Assembly: GCA_036500605.1 (NCBI GenBank)
Contig: DASYBU010000008.1
Location: 44,616-108,615 of the forward strand
Direction of reading: 5' to 3'
DNA length: 64,000 bases
Source: JAFALK01 sp036500605
GTDB taxonomy: Bacteria > Pseudomonadota > Gammaproteobacteria > Burkholderiales > Burkholderiaceae_C
Under the pieces are notes generated by a model. That model saw only the letters and a list, made by a program, of their open reading frames with translations, was not told where the DNA came from and searched no databases. Shown here piece by piece: positions 35,869 to 45,309 of this stretch. Position 1 is the stretch's first letter. The number at the start of each line of letters is the position of its first letter. Both the position numbers and the translations under genes were made by a program.

Positions 35869-36542
35869 ACACGCCGTTAGACCCCGGCTGGCAGCCGGTC
35901 TACGACACCTGGGCCGCCGGCCCGGAGGGGCAGCGCCTGCAGGCTTTCCTGGCCCAGCGTCGCGCGGCCAACGCGACCATCTACCCGCCCGAGCCGCTCC
36001 GCGCCCTGCACGCCACACCGCTGGACAAGACCCGTGTGGTGATCCTGGGCCAGGATCCGTATCACGGCCCGGGGCAGGCCGAAGGGCTGGCTTTTTCGGT
36101 GCCGGCCGGCCTCAAGCTGCCGCCGAGCCTGCGCAACATCTGCAAAGAATTGCAGCGCGATCTGGGCCAGCCCATGCCCACCAGCGGGCATCTGGGCGCC
36201 TGGACGGAGCGCGGGGTCCTCCTGCTGAACACCTGCCTGACGGTCGAGGACGGTCAACCCGCGAGCCACGCGAAGAAGGGTTGGGAAAGCCTGACCGACG
36301 CCTTGATCGTCGCGGCGGCTGCGCACGCGAGCCCTAAAGTCTTTATGCTCTGGGGTGCGCATGCTCAGGCCAAGGCGCCCCTGATTGCAGCGGCAGGGCC
36401 GCAGCATCTGGTCTTGCAGGCGAACCACCCCTCTCCCTTGTCGGCCAGCCGGCCCCCCGTGCCCTTCATCGGCTGCGGGCATTTCTCGACCAGCTCGAGG
36501 TGGCTGGCAGAGCGCGGAACGGGGCTGGACTGGACGCTCTGA
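35865..36542 (+). CDS. ung: Uracil-DNA glycosylase family 1
   Basis: The 225-residue repair enzyme removes uracil from DNA. Signature motifs are present: VVILGQDPYHGPGQAEGLAFSV (water-activating Asp), LLLNTCLTV and HPSPLSAS. The start is a TTG whose TTGA overlaps the trpC stop, so it ends the trp operon by translational coupling. Linkage of ung to trpC is common in Comamonadaceae-type genomes. Confidence 0.93.
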   Translation: MNTPLDPGWQPVYDTWAAGPEGQRLQAFLAQRRAANATIYPPEPLRALHATPLDKTRVVILGQDPYHGPGQAEGLAFSVPAGLKLPPSLRNICKELQRDLGQPMPTSGHLGAWTERGVLLLNTCLTVEDGQPASHAKKGWESLTDALIVAAAAHASPKVFMLWGAHAQAKAPLIAAAGPQHLVLQANHPSPLSASRPPVPFIGCGHFSTSSRWLAERGTGLDWTL

Positions 36543-36550
36543 GTTGGTGC

Positions 36551-36685
36551 TTGGTTCTAGATTGGTATTTTTCGCTAGCGCCCCGGCCATAAGCCCTGTT
36601 TACCGGGCTATGACAAAAATATCATGACCTTAGGGATGGGCCTCAATTGACGATGTGATAATCCTGGTACTAAACTGGTATTAAA
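36551..36685 (+). promoter_or_regulatory. nag operon promoter region with two 11-bp-phased TGG repeats
   Basis: TTGGTTCTAGATTGGTATT starts at 36551 and CTGGTACTAAACTGGTATT at 36664. Both are direct repeats of a TGG half-site at exactly 11-bp spacing. The second ends 15 bases before the nagK ATG, a good place for repression. GntR/UTRA amino-sugar regulators (DasR, Bacillus NagR) also use TGGT half-sites, though in inverted order. A weak hairpin AGCCC/GGGCT (36592-36609) lies between the two sites. Confidence 0.65.
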
Positions 36686-36696
36686 TCAGTTCGGCC

Positions 36697-37629
36697 ATGA
36701 AAACGCACATCCTCAAGCCTCCCTCATCTGCCCTCAGCGCCACCTTGGCGGGACTGCGTTTTCTGATCGGCGTGGATGGCGGCGGCACGGGCACACGCCT
36801 GCGCCTTGCCGACATTGAAGGGCGTTTGCTGGGCCAGGGCGCGGCGGGACCTTCGGCCCTGGGTCAGGGCAGCGAACAGGCCTGGCGACATATCGGCCAG
36901 GCTTTGCAGCAAGCGGCGCAGAACGCCGGCATCGAGACGCCTGCGCCGCAGCAATGCGCGATCGGCCTCGGCCTCTCCGGCGCCGGCATTCCCAAGGGCG
37001 CGCAAAGCTTTCTGGCCTCGAATCCCGGCTATGCGGTGCTGGCGCTCGACAACGATGGCTGGACCACGGTGCTCGGCGCTCACGGCGGCAAGCCGGGCGC
37101 GGTTGTCGCCGCGGGCACGGGCACGGTGGGCGAAGTGCTGCGGGCCGATGGCTCGCGCGCCTGCCTGTCGGGCTGGGGCTGGATCACCGGCGACGAAGGC
37201 AGCGGCGCGTGGCTCGGCCTGCGGGCGGTGCGCCACTCGCAGGCGGCGCTTGATGGGCGCGTGCCCGGCGGCACGCTGAGCGCCAACGTGCTCGATGTGA
37301 TCGGCCGCGAACGCGAAGTCATCAACGCCTGGAATGTGTCAGCCGGACAAGCCGGTTATGCCGCGCTGGCCCGCACGGTGTTTGATTGCGAGGCGAGCGA
37401 TCCCGTCGCCGCCGCGCTCATCCACGAAGCCCTGGCCGAACTTGAAAAGCTGGCCGATGCGCTCGATCCGCAGGGCCGCTTGCCCCTGGCCCTGACCGGC
37501 AGCATCGCGCTGCGTCTGGCGCCCAAATTTTCCCCCGCCTTGCGAGCGCGCTGTGTGCCGGCGCAAGGTGATTCGGCCGAGGGTGGTTTGCACCTCGCGC
37601 GCAGTGCTCTTGCTCTTGTTGCCGCATAA
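36697..37629 (+). CDS. nagK: N-acetylglucosamine kinase, BadF/BadG/BcrA/BcrD ATPase type
   Basis: The 310-residue ASKHA-fold kinase has the phosphate-1 loop GVDGGGTGTRLRLAD near residue 25, CAIGLGLSGAG, the AAGTGTVGEVLRADG adenosine region and WITGDEGSGAWLG. BadF-type kinases of this kind phosphorylate GlcNAc to GlcNAc-6-phosphate in many proteobacterial nag clusters. It is the first gene of the nag operon, 18 bases before nagR, under the phased TGG repeats. Confidence 0.85.
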   Translation: MKTHILKPPSSALSATLAGLRFLIGVDGGGTGTRLRLADIEGRLLGQGAAGPSALGQGSEQAWRHIGQALQQAAQNAGIETPAPQQCAIGLGLSGAGIPKGAQSFLASNPGYAVLALDNDGWTTVLGAHGGKPGAVVAAGTGTVGEVLRADGSRACLSGWGWITGDEGSGAWLGLRAVRHSQAALDGRVPGGTLSANVLDVIGREREVINAWNVSAGQAGYAALARTVFDCEASDPVAAALIHEALAELEKLADALDPQGRLPLALTGSIALRLAPKFSPALRARCVPAQGDSAEGGLHLARSALALVAA

Positions 37630-37647
37630 CTCCCGAATAAAAGAAAA

Positions 37648-38379
37648 ATGGCCTTCCAATTCAAACCCGATCCCGACGCCTCTTCGCCGCTGTACATCCA
37701 GCTGTCGCAAAAGCTCGCAACGGCGATCCGCGATGGCGAGTTCCAGACCGAGGAGGCGCTGCCTTCCGAGCGTGTGCTGTCCGAGTCGCTCGACCTCTCG
37801 CGCGTCACCGCGCGCAAGGCCATTGACCGCCTCGTCGAGCAGGGCCTGATCATCCGCAAGCGCGGTTCGGGCAACTACATCGCGCCGCGCCTGGAGCAGC
37901 CGCTCTCGCGCCTGACCAGCTTCTCCGAAGAATTGCAGCAGCGCGGCTTCAAGCCCAGCAGCCGCTGGCTGACGCGCGGCTTCAGCCTCGCGGCACCCGA
38001 TGAGCAATTGAGCCTGGGCCTGAAGACCGGTGAACGCGTGGCGCGCCTCGAGCGTCTGCGCCTGGCCGACACGGTCGTGATGGCCTACGAGGTTTCGATC
38101 CTCCCGGAGACAGCGCTGCCAGACCCGACTGTGGTCGAGTCCTCGCTCTACAAGCACCTGTCCGCCGCCGGCAACGCGCCGGTGCGCGCCTTGCAGCACA
38201 TCCGCGCCATCAACGCCGAGCCCAAGCTGGCCGCGCTGCTGGAAGTGCCGGTCGGCCAGGCGGTGCTGTTCATCACGCGTGTGGGTTATCTGGAGGGCGG
38301 TCAGCCGGTCGAGTTGACGCACTCGTACTGCCGCAGCGATTACTACGATTTTGTGGCCGAGATGAGGCGAGAAGGATGA
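37648..38379 (+). CDS. nagR: GntR/HutC family regulator of amino-sugar use
   Basis: The 243-residue protein has an N-terminal GntR helix-turn-helix (EALPSERVLSESLDLSRVTARKAIDRLVEQGLIIRKRGSGNYI) and a C-terminal UTRA ligand domain (residues 95-240, ending VELTHSYCRSDYYDFVAE). The UTRA domain in NagR/DasR binds glucosamine-6-P or GlcNAc-6-P. The stop overlaps nagA (ATGA). It is the natural candidate to bind the TGG repeats before nagK and, by motif identity, those near the two TonB receptors. Confidence 0.9.
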   Translation: MAFQFKPDPDASSPLYIQLSQKLATAIRDGEFQTEEALPSERVLSESLDLSRVTARKAIDRLVEQGLIIRKRGSGNYIAPRLEQPLSRLTSFSEELQQRGFKPSSRWLTRGFSLAAPDEQLSLGLKTGERVARLERLRLADTVVMAYEVSILPETALPDPTVVESSLYKHLSAAGNAPVRALQHIRAINAEPKLAALLEVPVGQAVLFITRVGYLEGGQPVELTHSYCRSDYYDFVAEMRREG

Positions 38380-39515
38380 GCGTGTCCGTGATTGAAGAAG
38401 GTTTCATCCTGACCCAGCAAGGTTTTGTGCGCGGTGCTCTGCACACCGCTAACGGCCGAATCGAGCGCATTGAGGGCGAGCCCGTCAGCGAGAGCGAAGT
38501 GCGCCAGGGCGGCAAGGCGCTGCCCATCGTGCTGCCCGGTTTCATCGACACCCACGTGCACGGCGGCGGCGGCCGCGACACGATGGAAGCCGGCGACGCG
38601 ATCACCGCGATCGCCCGCATGCATGCGCGCCACGGCACGACCTCGCTCCTGGCCACGACCATGACCGCGCCGCTCGACGAGATCCGCGCTGCGATGGCCG
38701 CGCTGGGCCCGGCCTGCAAGACGCGCCAGCGGAACTCGGCACGCGTGCTCGGTGTTCATCTCGAAGGCCCGTACATCAACCCCGGCAAGCTCGGCGCGCA
38801 GCCCGACTTCGCCAAGCCCGCAACGCTCGGCGAGATCGAGGCCCTGCACTTCCTCGCGCCGATCCGCGTGATCACGCTGGCGCCCGAGATGCCCGGCTAT
38901 CTGGACCTGATCAAGACCCTGCGCGCTGCGGGCTTCCGCGTGCAGATCGGCCATTCGGCCGGCTCCTACGAAGACGGCGTGGCCGCGCTGGCGCAAGGTG
39001 CCGCCAGTTTCACGCATCTGTTCAACGCCATGACCGGCCTGCACCACCGCGAGCCCGGCATGACCGGCGCGGCGCTGGCCCATGCGCAGTACGCCGAGAT
39101 CATTCCCGACCTGCTGCACGTTCACCCCGGCGCACTGCGCGTGGCGCTGCGCTCGATCCCCTGCCTTTACTGCGTGACCGATTCGACCTCGGCCGCCGGC
39201 ATGCCCGACGGCGAATACCGCCTGGGCCGCCACACCGTCAACAAGTGCATGGGCGGCGTTCGCCTGGCCGATGGCACCTTGGCCGGCAGCACGCTGACGA
39301 TGGACCAGGCGCTGCGCAATCTCGTGTTCGAGCTGGGTCTGGAAATCGAGGACGCCGCACGGCGTGTCTCGACCAACGCGGCCGACTATCTGGGCCTGGA
39401 AGACCGTGGGCGCCTGGCGCCCGGCGCGTGGGCGGATTTTGTGGTGATGGACCGGGAGCTCGCGTTGAAGCAAGTGGTCGTTGAAGGGGAAGCGATTGAA
39501 TTCGAAGATGCTTGA
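38376..39515 (+). CDS. nagA: N-acetylglucosamine-6-phosphate deacetylase
   Basis: The 379-residue amidohydrolase converts GlcNAc-6-P to glucosamine-6-P. Metal and catalytic residues are visible: DTHVHGGGGRDTMEAGD, the HLEGPYINPGKLGAQ Glu, GHSAG His, THLFNAM His, and VTDSTSAAGMPDG Asp. Overlaps nagR by 4 bases and nagB-II by 8. Confidence 0.95.
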   Translation: MSVSVIEEGFILTQQGFVRGALHTANGRIERIEGEPVSESEVRQGGKALPIVLPGFIDTHVHGGGGRDTMEAGDAITAIARMHARHGTTSLLATTMTAPLDEIRAAMAALGPACKTRQRNSARVLGVHLEGPYINPGKLGAQPDFAKPATLGEIEALHFLAPIRVITLAPEMPGYLDLIKTLRAAGFRVQIGHSAGSYEDGVAALAQGAASFTHLFNAMTGLHHREPGMTGAALAHAQYAEIIPDLLHVHPGALRVALRSIPCLYCVTDSTSAAGMPDGEYRLGRHTVNKCMGGVRLADGTLAGSTLTMDQALRNLVFELGLEIEDAARRVSTNAADYLGLEDRGRLAPGAWADFVVMDRELALKQVVVEGEAIEFEDA

Positions 39516-40518
39516 TGAATGCCTGGCCGCGCCTGCGGCCGTGGCACGCCAGTTGGCCGCCGACCAAGCGGCCTACACCGCGCTGGGCGAAGCCCTGCGC
39601 AACGAACCGCCGCGCAACCTGCTGACGATCGCGCGCGGCAGCTCCGACCACGCCGCCCACTACCTCGCCTACCTCGTGATGGCCAAGCTCGGCCATCTGG
39701 TGACCTCGCTGCCGATGTCGCTGATCACGCTGTACCAAAGCAAGATCAAATGCGAAGGGCTCGTGTCCTTCGGCTTCTCGCAATCGGGCCAGAGTCCCGA
39801 TCTCGTGGCGCCGACGAAATACTTCAGCGAACACGGCGCACGCACCGTCGCCTTCGTGAACGCCGAGGGTTCGCCGCTCGCGGCCAGTGCCAAGCATGTG
39901 TTCGGTCTGCATGCCGGGCCCGAGAACAGCGTGGCCGCGACCAAGAGCTACATCGCTCAGCTCGTGGCCGGCGCGCGCGTGGTCGCCGCCTGGGATCAGG
40001 ACGACGACATGCAGGCCGCCTTGCAGGCACTGCCAGAGGCGCTTGAAGCCGCCGCCGTGCAGGATTGGAGCGTCGGCGTCGACGTGCTCAAGAACGCGGA
40101 CAAGCTCTTCGTGATCGGCCGCGGCACCTCGCTGCCCATTGCGAAAGAAGCGGCGCTCAAGTTCAAGGAAACCTGCGGCATCCAGGCCGAGGCTTTCTCG
40201 GGCGCCGAGGTCAAGCATGGCCCGATGGCACTCGTCGATGAAGGCTATCCGATGCTGGTGTTCGCCCCGCGCGGCCCGGCGCAAGCCGGCCTGATCGCGC
40301 TGGCCGAAGAGATGCGTGGCCGTGGTGCGCGCGTGCTGCTGGCCGCGCCTGCGGGTACGCCGGGCGCCGAGCTGCCGCTGATCGCCACCGGTCATGAAGA
40401 CCTCGACCCGATCGCTGCCGTGCAGAGCTTCTACCCGATGGTTGAAGCGCTCGCTCGTGCGCGCGGCCTCAACCCGGATCAACCGCGTCACCTCAACAAA
40501 GTCACCAAGACACACTGA
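39508..40518 (+). CDS. nagB-II: Glucosamine-6-phosphate deaminase, SIS-domain type (NagB-II)
   Basis: The 336-residue protein has two SIS domains like the isomerase half of GlmS. The first carries IARGSSDHAAHYLAYL and FGFSQSGQSPD; the second carries VIGRGTSLPIAKEAALKFKE and AEVKHGPMALVDEG. NagB-II turns glucosamine-6-P into fructose-6-P and ammonia in clusters lacking classical NagB. I chose the ATG at 39508 (MLDECLAAP), which overlaps the nagA end. Upstream in-frame codons give no better start. Confidence 0.9.
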   Translation: MLDECLAAPAAVARQLAADQAAYTALGEALRNEPPRNLLTIARGSSDHAAHYLAYLVMAKLGHLVTSLPMSLITLYQSKIKCEGLVSFGFSQSGQSPDLVAPTKYFSEHGARTVAFVNAEGSPLAASAKHVFGLHAGPENSVAATKSYIAQLVAGARVVAAWDQDDDMQAALQALPEALEAAAVQDWSVGVDVLKNADKLFVIGRGTSLPIAKEAALKFKETCGIQAEAFSGAEVKHGPMALVDEGYPMLVFAPRGPAQAGLIALAEEMRGRGARVLLAAPAGTPGAELPLIATGHEDLDPIAAVQSFYPMVEALARARGLNPDQPRHLNKVTKTH

Positions 40519-41993
40519 TGAACGCCTTCATGCCCGGCCAGCTGGTGATGGTCGATATTCCTGGCAAGACGCTTGATGTTGAGACGGCTGCCTTCTTGCG
40601 CGAACACCAGATTCGCGCCGTGTGCCTGTTCCGCAAGAACCTCGGCAGCGAATCCGAAATCCAGGCGCTGACCGCGGCCTTGCGTGACGTGATGGGCGAC
40701 AAGGCCCTGATCGGCATCGACCAGGAAGGGGGCTCCGTGATCCGGGCGACAACGTTGCCACAGGCGCCGGCCGCGATGGCGCTGGGTGCGATCAACGATG
40801 AAGCGCTGGCCGAAGACGTGGGCGCCGCGGTGGCACGTGGCCTGCGCCATCTGGGCATCAACTGGAACTTCGCGCCGGTCCTGGACATCAATAACAACCC
40901 GGCGAATCCCGTGATCGGCGAGCGCAGCTTCGGCGAAGACGCCGAGCGCGTGACGCGACTGGCCGGGGCCTGGATGCGCGGCTCGCTGCGCGAAGGCGTG
41001 GCCTGCTGCGTCAAGCATTTCCCGGGGCATGGCGACACGCATGTGGACTCGCATCACGCGCTGCCCACGGTCGACAAATCGCTTGAAGCGCTCGAAGCCC
41101 TGGAGCTCAAGCCGTTCCGTGCTTTGGCGTCCGTGGCACCGGCCGTGATGACCGCGCACATCGTCTATCCGCAGCTCGATCCCGAGTACCCGGCCACGCT
41201 GTCCAAGCGCGTGCTGACGGGCATCCTGCGCGAGAGCATCGGCTATCAAGGCGTCGTCATCACCGACGCGCTGATGATGAAGGCCGTGTACGAACGCTTC
41301 GGCCATGCGCGTGGCGCGGTGCTGGCGCTGCAGGCCGGTGCCGACATGCCGCTGGCGCAAGGCAGCTTGCAGGAGCAGGCCGATGCGTTGAACGCCATCG
41401 GCGCCGCGCTCGAAGCGAAGCAGCTGACACAGGGCCAGATGCAGAAGGCCTGCGCACGCCTCGATGCGCTGGCCGCCGCCTACCCGCTGGCCCGCAAGGA
41501 CTACGAACCGGCTCAGCGCGAGCTCGACAACGCGCTGATGTACCGCGCCTGGGCGCAGGCCCTGTGCACGCTGCGCGGCGCCACGCCGCCGGCACGCAAC
41601 CGCGCGCTGCGCGTGGTGACGCAGGCCAGCGTGATCAGCGATGGGGTCTCGGAAGCCGGCTTGCCGGTCGAGCTCGTGGCGGCGCTGTTCGCGAACTTCA
41701 CGGACGTCGAGTATTTGCACCACGCGCACTTGCGCGAACTGAAGGCTGCCGATCTGCCGGAGGATGGTCGCCTGAACGTGCTCGTGTCCAATCAAAAGGG
41801 CCGTTATGGGCAGACCGCTGCCGGCGCGAAAGTGGGCCTGCATCTGGCGATCTGGAACCCCTTCCACACGCTCGACAACCCGGCGCCCAGCGTGATCACC
41901 TGGGGCTATGCCGACGGTGCGATGGCTGCGCTGAAAAGCTGGCTTGAAGGCAGCGCTCCCGCCAACGCAGTTCCACCGGTTCACCTGACATGA
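40518..41993 (+). CDS. nagZ: Glycoside hydrolase family 3 beta-N-acetylhexosaminidase
   Basis: The 491-residue GH3 enzyme has GIDQEGGSVIR, NFAPVLDINNNPANPVIGERSFG and KHFPGHGDTHVDSHHALP (with the His-Asp general-acid dyad typical of NagZ). The nucleophile is the Asp in GVVITDALMMKA. It has no signal peptide, so it is cytosolic. It is longer than minimal NagZ (about 340 residues), with an extra C-terminal domain as in Gram-positive-type enzymes. It should release GlcNAc from chitooligosaccharides or muropeptides. TGATG overlap with nagB-II. Confidence 0.92.
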   Translation: MNAFMPGQLVMVDIPGKTLDVETAAFLREHQIRAVCLFRKNLGSESEIQALTAALRDVMGDKALIGIDQEGGSVIRATTLPQAPAAMALGAINDEALAEDVGAAVARGLRHLGINWNFAPVLDINNNPANPVIGERSFGEDAERVTRLAGAWMRGSLREGVACCVKHFPGHGDTHVDSHHALPTVDKSLEALEALELKPFRALASVAPAVMTAHIVYPQLDPEYPATLSKRVLTGILRESIGYQGVVITDALMMKAVYERFGHARGAVLALQAGADMPLAQGSLQEQADALNAIGAALEAKQLTQGQMQKACARLDALAAAYPLARKDYEPAQRELDNALMYRAWAQALCTLRGATPPARNRALRVVTQASVISDGVSEAGLPVELVAALFANFTDVEYLHHAHLRELKAADLPEDGRLNVLVSNQKGRYGQTAAGAKVGLHLAIWNPFHTLDNPAPSVITWGYADGAMAALKSWLEGSAPANAVPPVHLT

Positions 41994-43273
41994 CAACCGA
42001 GCAACGCTCACCGATCCGCTGGGTGCCCAGCCTGTACTTCGCGCAGGGCCTGCCCTTCTTCGTGGTGATGTTGCTGGCCGGACTCATGTTCAAGAACATG
42101 GGTGTCGGCAACGACCAGATCGCGCGCTGGACCGGCCTGCTTGGGCTCGCGTGGGCGATCAAGCCGCTGTGGAGCCCCTTCCTCGAACTGGCGCGCAGCA
42201 AGAAGCTGGTGGTCGTTGCGATGCAGTACACCGGCGCGTTCGCGCTGGCCCTGCTGGCCTTGGCGCTGAAGACGCCGTGGTGGTTCGCGCTGTCGATCGG
42301 CGTGCTGTTCATCATTGCCTACGCTTCGGCCACGCATGACATCGCCTGCGACGGCCTCTACATGGCGTCGCTCGATTCGCAAGCTCAGGCTTCCTACGCG
42401 GGTTGGCAAGGCGCCTTCTTCAACGGTGCGCGCTTCTTCATGGTCGGCGTGGTGTTGAAGGTCGCGGGCTGGCTTGAGGGCAGCATGGGTGTGTTCAATG
42501 CCTGGTCCAGCGTGTTCGCAGGCCTGTGCGTGATCCTGATCGTGCTGGCCAGCTACAACGCCTGGCGCCTGCCGGGCACGCTCAACGTCGCGCATGGTGA
42601 TCTTTCCGCAGCGGGCATCTGGAGCACGCTCAAGGAAGTGATCGAGGACTTCTTCAAGAAGCCCGGCATCTGGCTGGCGGTGCTGTTCATCGTCTTGTTT
42701 CGCCTGGCTGAAGGCCAGGTGCAGACGATCGGCCCGCTGTTCCTGCTGGAGGCGCGTGCCAACGGCGGCCTGGGCCTGACGAACGGCCAGGTGGCCGATG
42801 TCTACGGCTGGGTTGGTACAGGGGCCTTCCTGGTGGGGAGTGTGCTGGGCGGCTATTTCACGGCCTCGTTGGGCCTGAAGCGTGCGATGCCGTTCCTGCT
42901 CGCAGCCTTGGCGGTGCCGAACGCGGTGTTCTATTTCCTCAGCGTCAACCAGCCCGGCGATCTGCTGCACATCGGCATGGCGGTGTTCGCCGAGATGTTC
43001 GGTTATGGCTTCGGCTTCGTCGGCATGATTCTCTACATCATGCAAGCCGTGGCGCCCGGGCGCTTCCAGACGGCGCACTACGCGCTCGGTTCGGGCGTGA
43101 TGCAGCTGGGCTTCATCTTCTCCAAGAGCATCAGCGGCGACATCGAAGTGCGGATGGGCTATCAGAGCTTCTTCCTCTGGACGGTCGCCTGCGCCTTGCC
43201 GGCCTTCGCGCTGATGTTCTTCGTGAAGATCCCGGGCAAGAGCAAGCCGACGCCGGAAGCCGTCGTCGTATGA
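41990..43273 (+). CDS. MFS transporter of the AmpG/sugar type in the nag operon
   Basis: The 427-residue protein has twelve predicted membrane helices. It begins RWVPSLYFAQGLPFFVVMLLAGLMFKNMG, very like AmpG-type muropeptide permeases, and has ATHDIACDGLYMASLD in helix 4-5. In a nag operon next to a cytosolic NagZ, it likely imports chitooligosaccharides or GlcNAc-anhydroMurNAc. Its ends overlap both neighbours by four bases. Confidence 0.85.
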   Translation: MTTEQRSPIRWVPSLYFAQGLPFFVVMLLAGLMFKNMGVGNDQIARWTGLLGLAWAIKPLWSPFLELARSKKLVVVAMQYTGAFALALLALALKTPWWFALSIGVLFIIAYASATHDIACDGLYMASLDSQAQASYAGWQGAFFNGARFFMVGVVLKVAGWLEGSMGVFNAWSSVFAGLCVILIVLASYNAWRLPGTLNVAHGDLSAAGIWSTLKEVIEDFFKKPGIWLAVLFIVLFRLAEGQVQTIGPLFLLEARANGGLGLTNGQVADVYGWVGTGAFLVGSVLGGYFTASLGLKRAMPFLLAALAVPNAVFYFLSVNQPGDLLHIGMAVFAEMFGYGFGFVGMILYIMQAVAPGRFQTAHYALGSGVMQLGFIFSKSISGDIEVRMGYQSFFLWTVACALPAFALMFFVKIPGKSKPTPEAVVV

Positions 43274-44184
43274 GGCGCGTCGCTCTGACGGCGCTCATCG
43301 CAGCGCTGATGGCAGGTTGCGCTTCGGTGGTGCCGAAGCCGCCCGCCGAGCTCTTCTTCGACGACTTCTCTCAGCATGACCTGACTGCGCTGCGCAGCTC
43401 GGGTTGGGTGCTGCGCACGGCAGCGGGGCACCCCGGTCTTGAAGGTGCGCGCTGGGAGCCTTCCGCGATCGAGCTGGTCGACGATGCCGATCAGCCCGGC
43501 AACCGCTTCCTGCGCTTGAACGCGCACACCGATGGCACGGGCGCCAACACCGTGCAGACGCAGCTGTGCCAGCAGCGCAAGTTCCTGGCCGGCACGTACG
43601 CGGCGCGCGTGCGCTTCTACGACCAGCCGCAAAGCGGCGTGGCCGGTGATCCGGTGATCCAGAGTTTCTACGCGGTCAATCCGCTGCGCTTCGATTTCGA
43701 TCCCGAGTACAGCGAGCTCGATTGGGAATACGTGGGGCAGGGCGCCTGGGGCAATGCCAAGCCGCGCATCTACAGCGTGACCTGGGAGACCGTGCGGCTC
43801 GAGCCGTGGACTTCCTACAACCAGGCGCATGAGGAGTTCGGCTCGCTCAAGGGCTGGCATGTGCTGATGATGCAGGTGGCGGATGGTCACACGCATTGGT
43901 TCATCGACGGCCGCAAGGTGGCCGAGCACAGCGGGCGCAACTATCCCGTCTCGCTGATGGCGATCAGCTTCAACCTGTGGATCCATCCCGATGGGCTCCT
44001 GCCCGCGAGCGCGGGAACGCGCACGTACCGCGAGGACGTGGACTGGGTCTTCCATGCGCGCAACACGGTGCTGAGCCCGGCTGAGGTTGAAGCCCAGGTG
44101 CTAACGCTGCGGCATGACGGGCGAGCTCGTGTCGACACGGTGCCAGCGCCGCAGCCCGCGCTGGAGAGCCGCTGCGATATCTGA
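43270..44184 (+). CDS. Lipoprotein with a GH16-like glycosidase fold
   Basis: The 304-residue protein has a lipobox (LIAALMAGC, Cys near residue 17) and a beta-jelly-roll domain. It begins ELFFDDFSQHDL and has the GH16 catalytic-type ExDxE motif in YSELDWEYVG, followed by HVLMMQVADGHTHWFIDGRKV. GH16 enzymes cut beta-1,3/1,4-glucans, agarose or related polymers, and some act on GlcNAc-containing polymers. Membrane-anchored and cotranscribed with nag genes, it may trim a GlcNAc-containing polysaccharide. The family call is by motif only. Confidence 0.75.
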   Translation: MRRVALTALIAALMAGCASVVPKPPAELFFDDFSQHDLTALRSSGWVLRTAAGHPGLEGARWEPSAIELVDDADQPGNRFLRLNAHTDGTGANTVQTQLCQQRKFLAGTYAARVRFYDQPQSGVAGDPVIQSFYAVNPLRFDFDPEYSELDWEYVGQGAWGNAKPRIYSVTWETVRLEPWTSYNQAHEEFGSLKGWHVLMMQVADGHTHWFIDGRKVAEHSGRNYPVSLMAISFNLWIHPDGLLPASAGTRTYREDVDWVFHARNTVLSPAEVEAQVLTLRHDGRARVDTVPAPQPALESRCDI

Positions 44185-44236
44185 GGCTGGCGCCTCGTTT
44201 CTTTCATCAAAGAAAATCCAAGAAGAGGGAGAGCCC

Positions 44237-45304
44237 ATGAGCTCCGACAAGCGACTGGCCTCGGTGGATGCGCTGCGCGGCCTGGCCGTGGCAGGCATGC
44301 TGCTGGTCAACGATCCCGGCGATTGGGGGCACATCTACGGGCCTCTGGAGCACTCCGCCTGGAACGGCTTCACGCCGACCGATCTCGTGTTCCCGCTGTT
44401 CCTGTTCATCGTTGGTGTGTCGCTGGCCTTGGCACTGGGGCCGAAGATCGACCGAGGCGGCGAGCCGCGCGCCCTGGCCTCTGCGGTCTGGCAACGCGGC
44501 GCACGCATCGTCGCGCTGGGCCTCGTGCTGAACCTGCTGGCCTGGTGGCTGATGAGCAAGCCCGAGCTGCGCATCCCCGGCGTCCTGCAGCGCATCGGCC
44601 TGTGCTTCATCGTGACCGGAACGTTGGCTGTCTATCTGCGGGCACGGGCGCAATGGCTCGTGCTGCTCGCCTTGCTGGCCGGCTATGCGCTCATGCTGTG
44701 CGTCAGCTCGCTCGACAAGATCGGCAGCATCGAGCAACTCGTCGACACCTGGGTGCTCGGTCGCCACAACTATGAGTGGGATGCCGCGGCCGGCATCGGC
44801 TTCGATCCCGAGGGCATTGTCTCGACGCTGGGCGGCCTGGCGACCTGCCTGCTGGGCCTGCGCTGCGGCGACTGGCTGCGCAGGGGGCGCGTGAAAGCGC
44901 TGCTGATGCTGGGCCTCGGCAGTGCCGCGCTGGGCCTGGCCTGGTCCTGCTTGCAACTGCCCTTGAACAAGCAGTTATGGACGCCGTCCTTCGTGCTGTG
45001 GGCCGGCGGCTTGAGCGCGCTCTTGCTCGTGTTGGCTCATGTGCTGATCGACCGCAAAGGCTGGCCGGCCGTGGGGCGTGCTTTTGGCGTCAATGCGATC
45101 ACGGCCTACGCCGGCGCCTGGATGACCGAGGTGCTGCTGGAGGGCTTCGGCTGGATGCAGCCGCTGTACGTGCACGGCTTCTCGTGGGTCGATCGCCTGG
45201 CGGGGCCGACCAATGCCTCGCTGGCCTACGCGATCGTCTTTGTCGCGGTCTGGGCAGTGATCGTCAAGCTGCTGGACCGGCGCGGCTGGTACTGGAAAAT
45301 CTAG
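44237..45304 (+). CDS. nagX: NagX-like membrane acyltransferase (DUF5009 / heparan-alpha-glucosaminide N-acetyltransferase type)
   Basis: The 355-residue integral membrane protein starts RLASVDALRGLAVAGMLLVNDPGDW. That motif is typical of DUF1624/DUF5009 (HGSNAT-like) proteins, and about ten helices follow. NagX genes recur in proteobacterial GlcNAc operons, with a proposed role in transmembrane acetylation or transport of amino sugars that is not settled. The start ATG has GAGGGAGAG upstream; longer frames overlap the GH16 gene. Confidence 0.85.
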   Translation: MSSDKRLASVDALRGLAVAGMLLVNDPGDWGHIYGPLEHSAWNGFTPTDLVFPLFLFIVGVSLALALGPKIDRGGEPRALASAVWQRGARIVALGLVLNLLAWWLMSKPELRIPGVLQRIGLCFIVTGTLAVYLRARAQWLVLLALLAGYALMLCVSSLDKIGSIEQLVDTWVLGRHNYEWDAAAGIGFDPEGIVSTLGGLATCLLGLRCGDWLRRGRVKALLMLGLGSAALGLAWSCLQLPLNKQLWTPSFVLWAGGLSALLLVLAHVLIDRKGWPAVGRAFGVNAITAYAGAWMTEVLLEGFGWMQPLYVHGFSWVDRLAGPTNASLAYAIVFVAVWAVIVKLLDRRGWYWKI

Positions 45305-45309
45305 GTGTC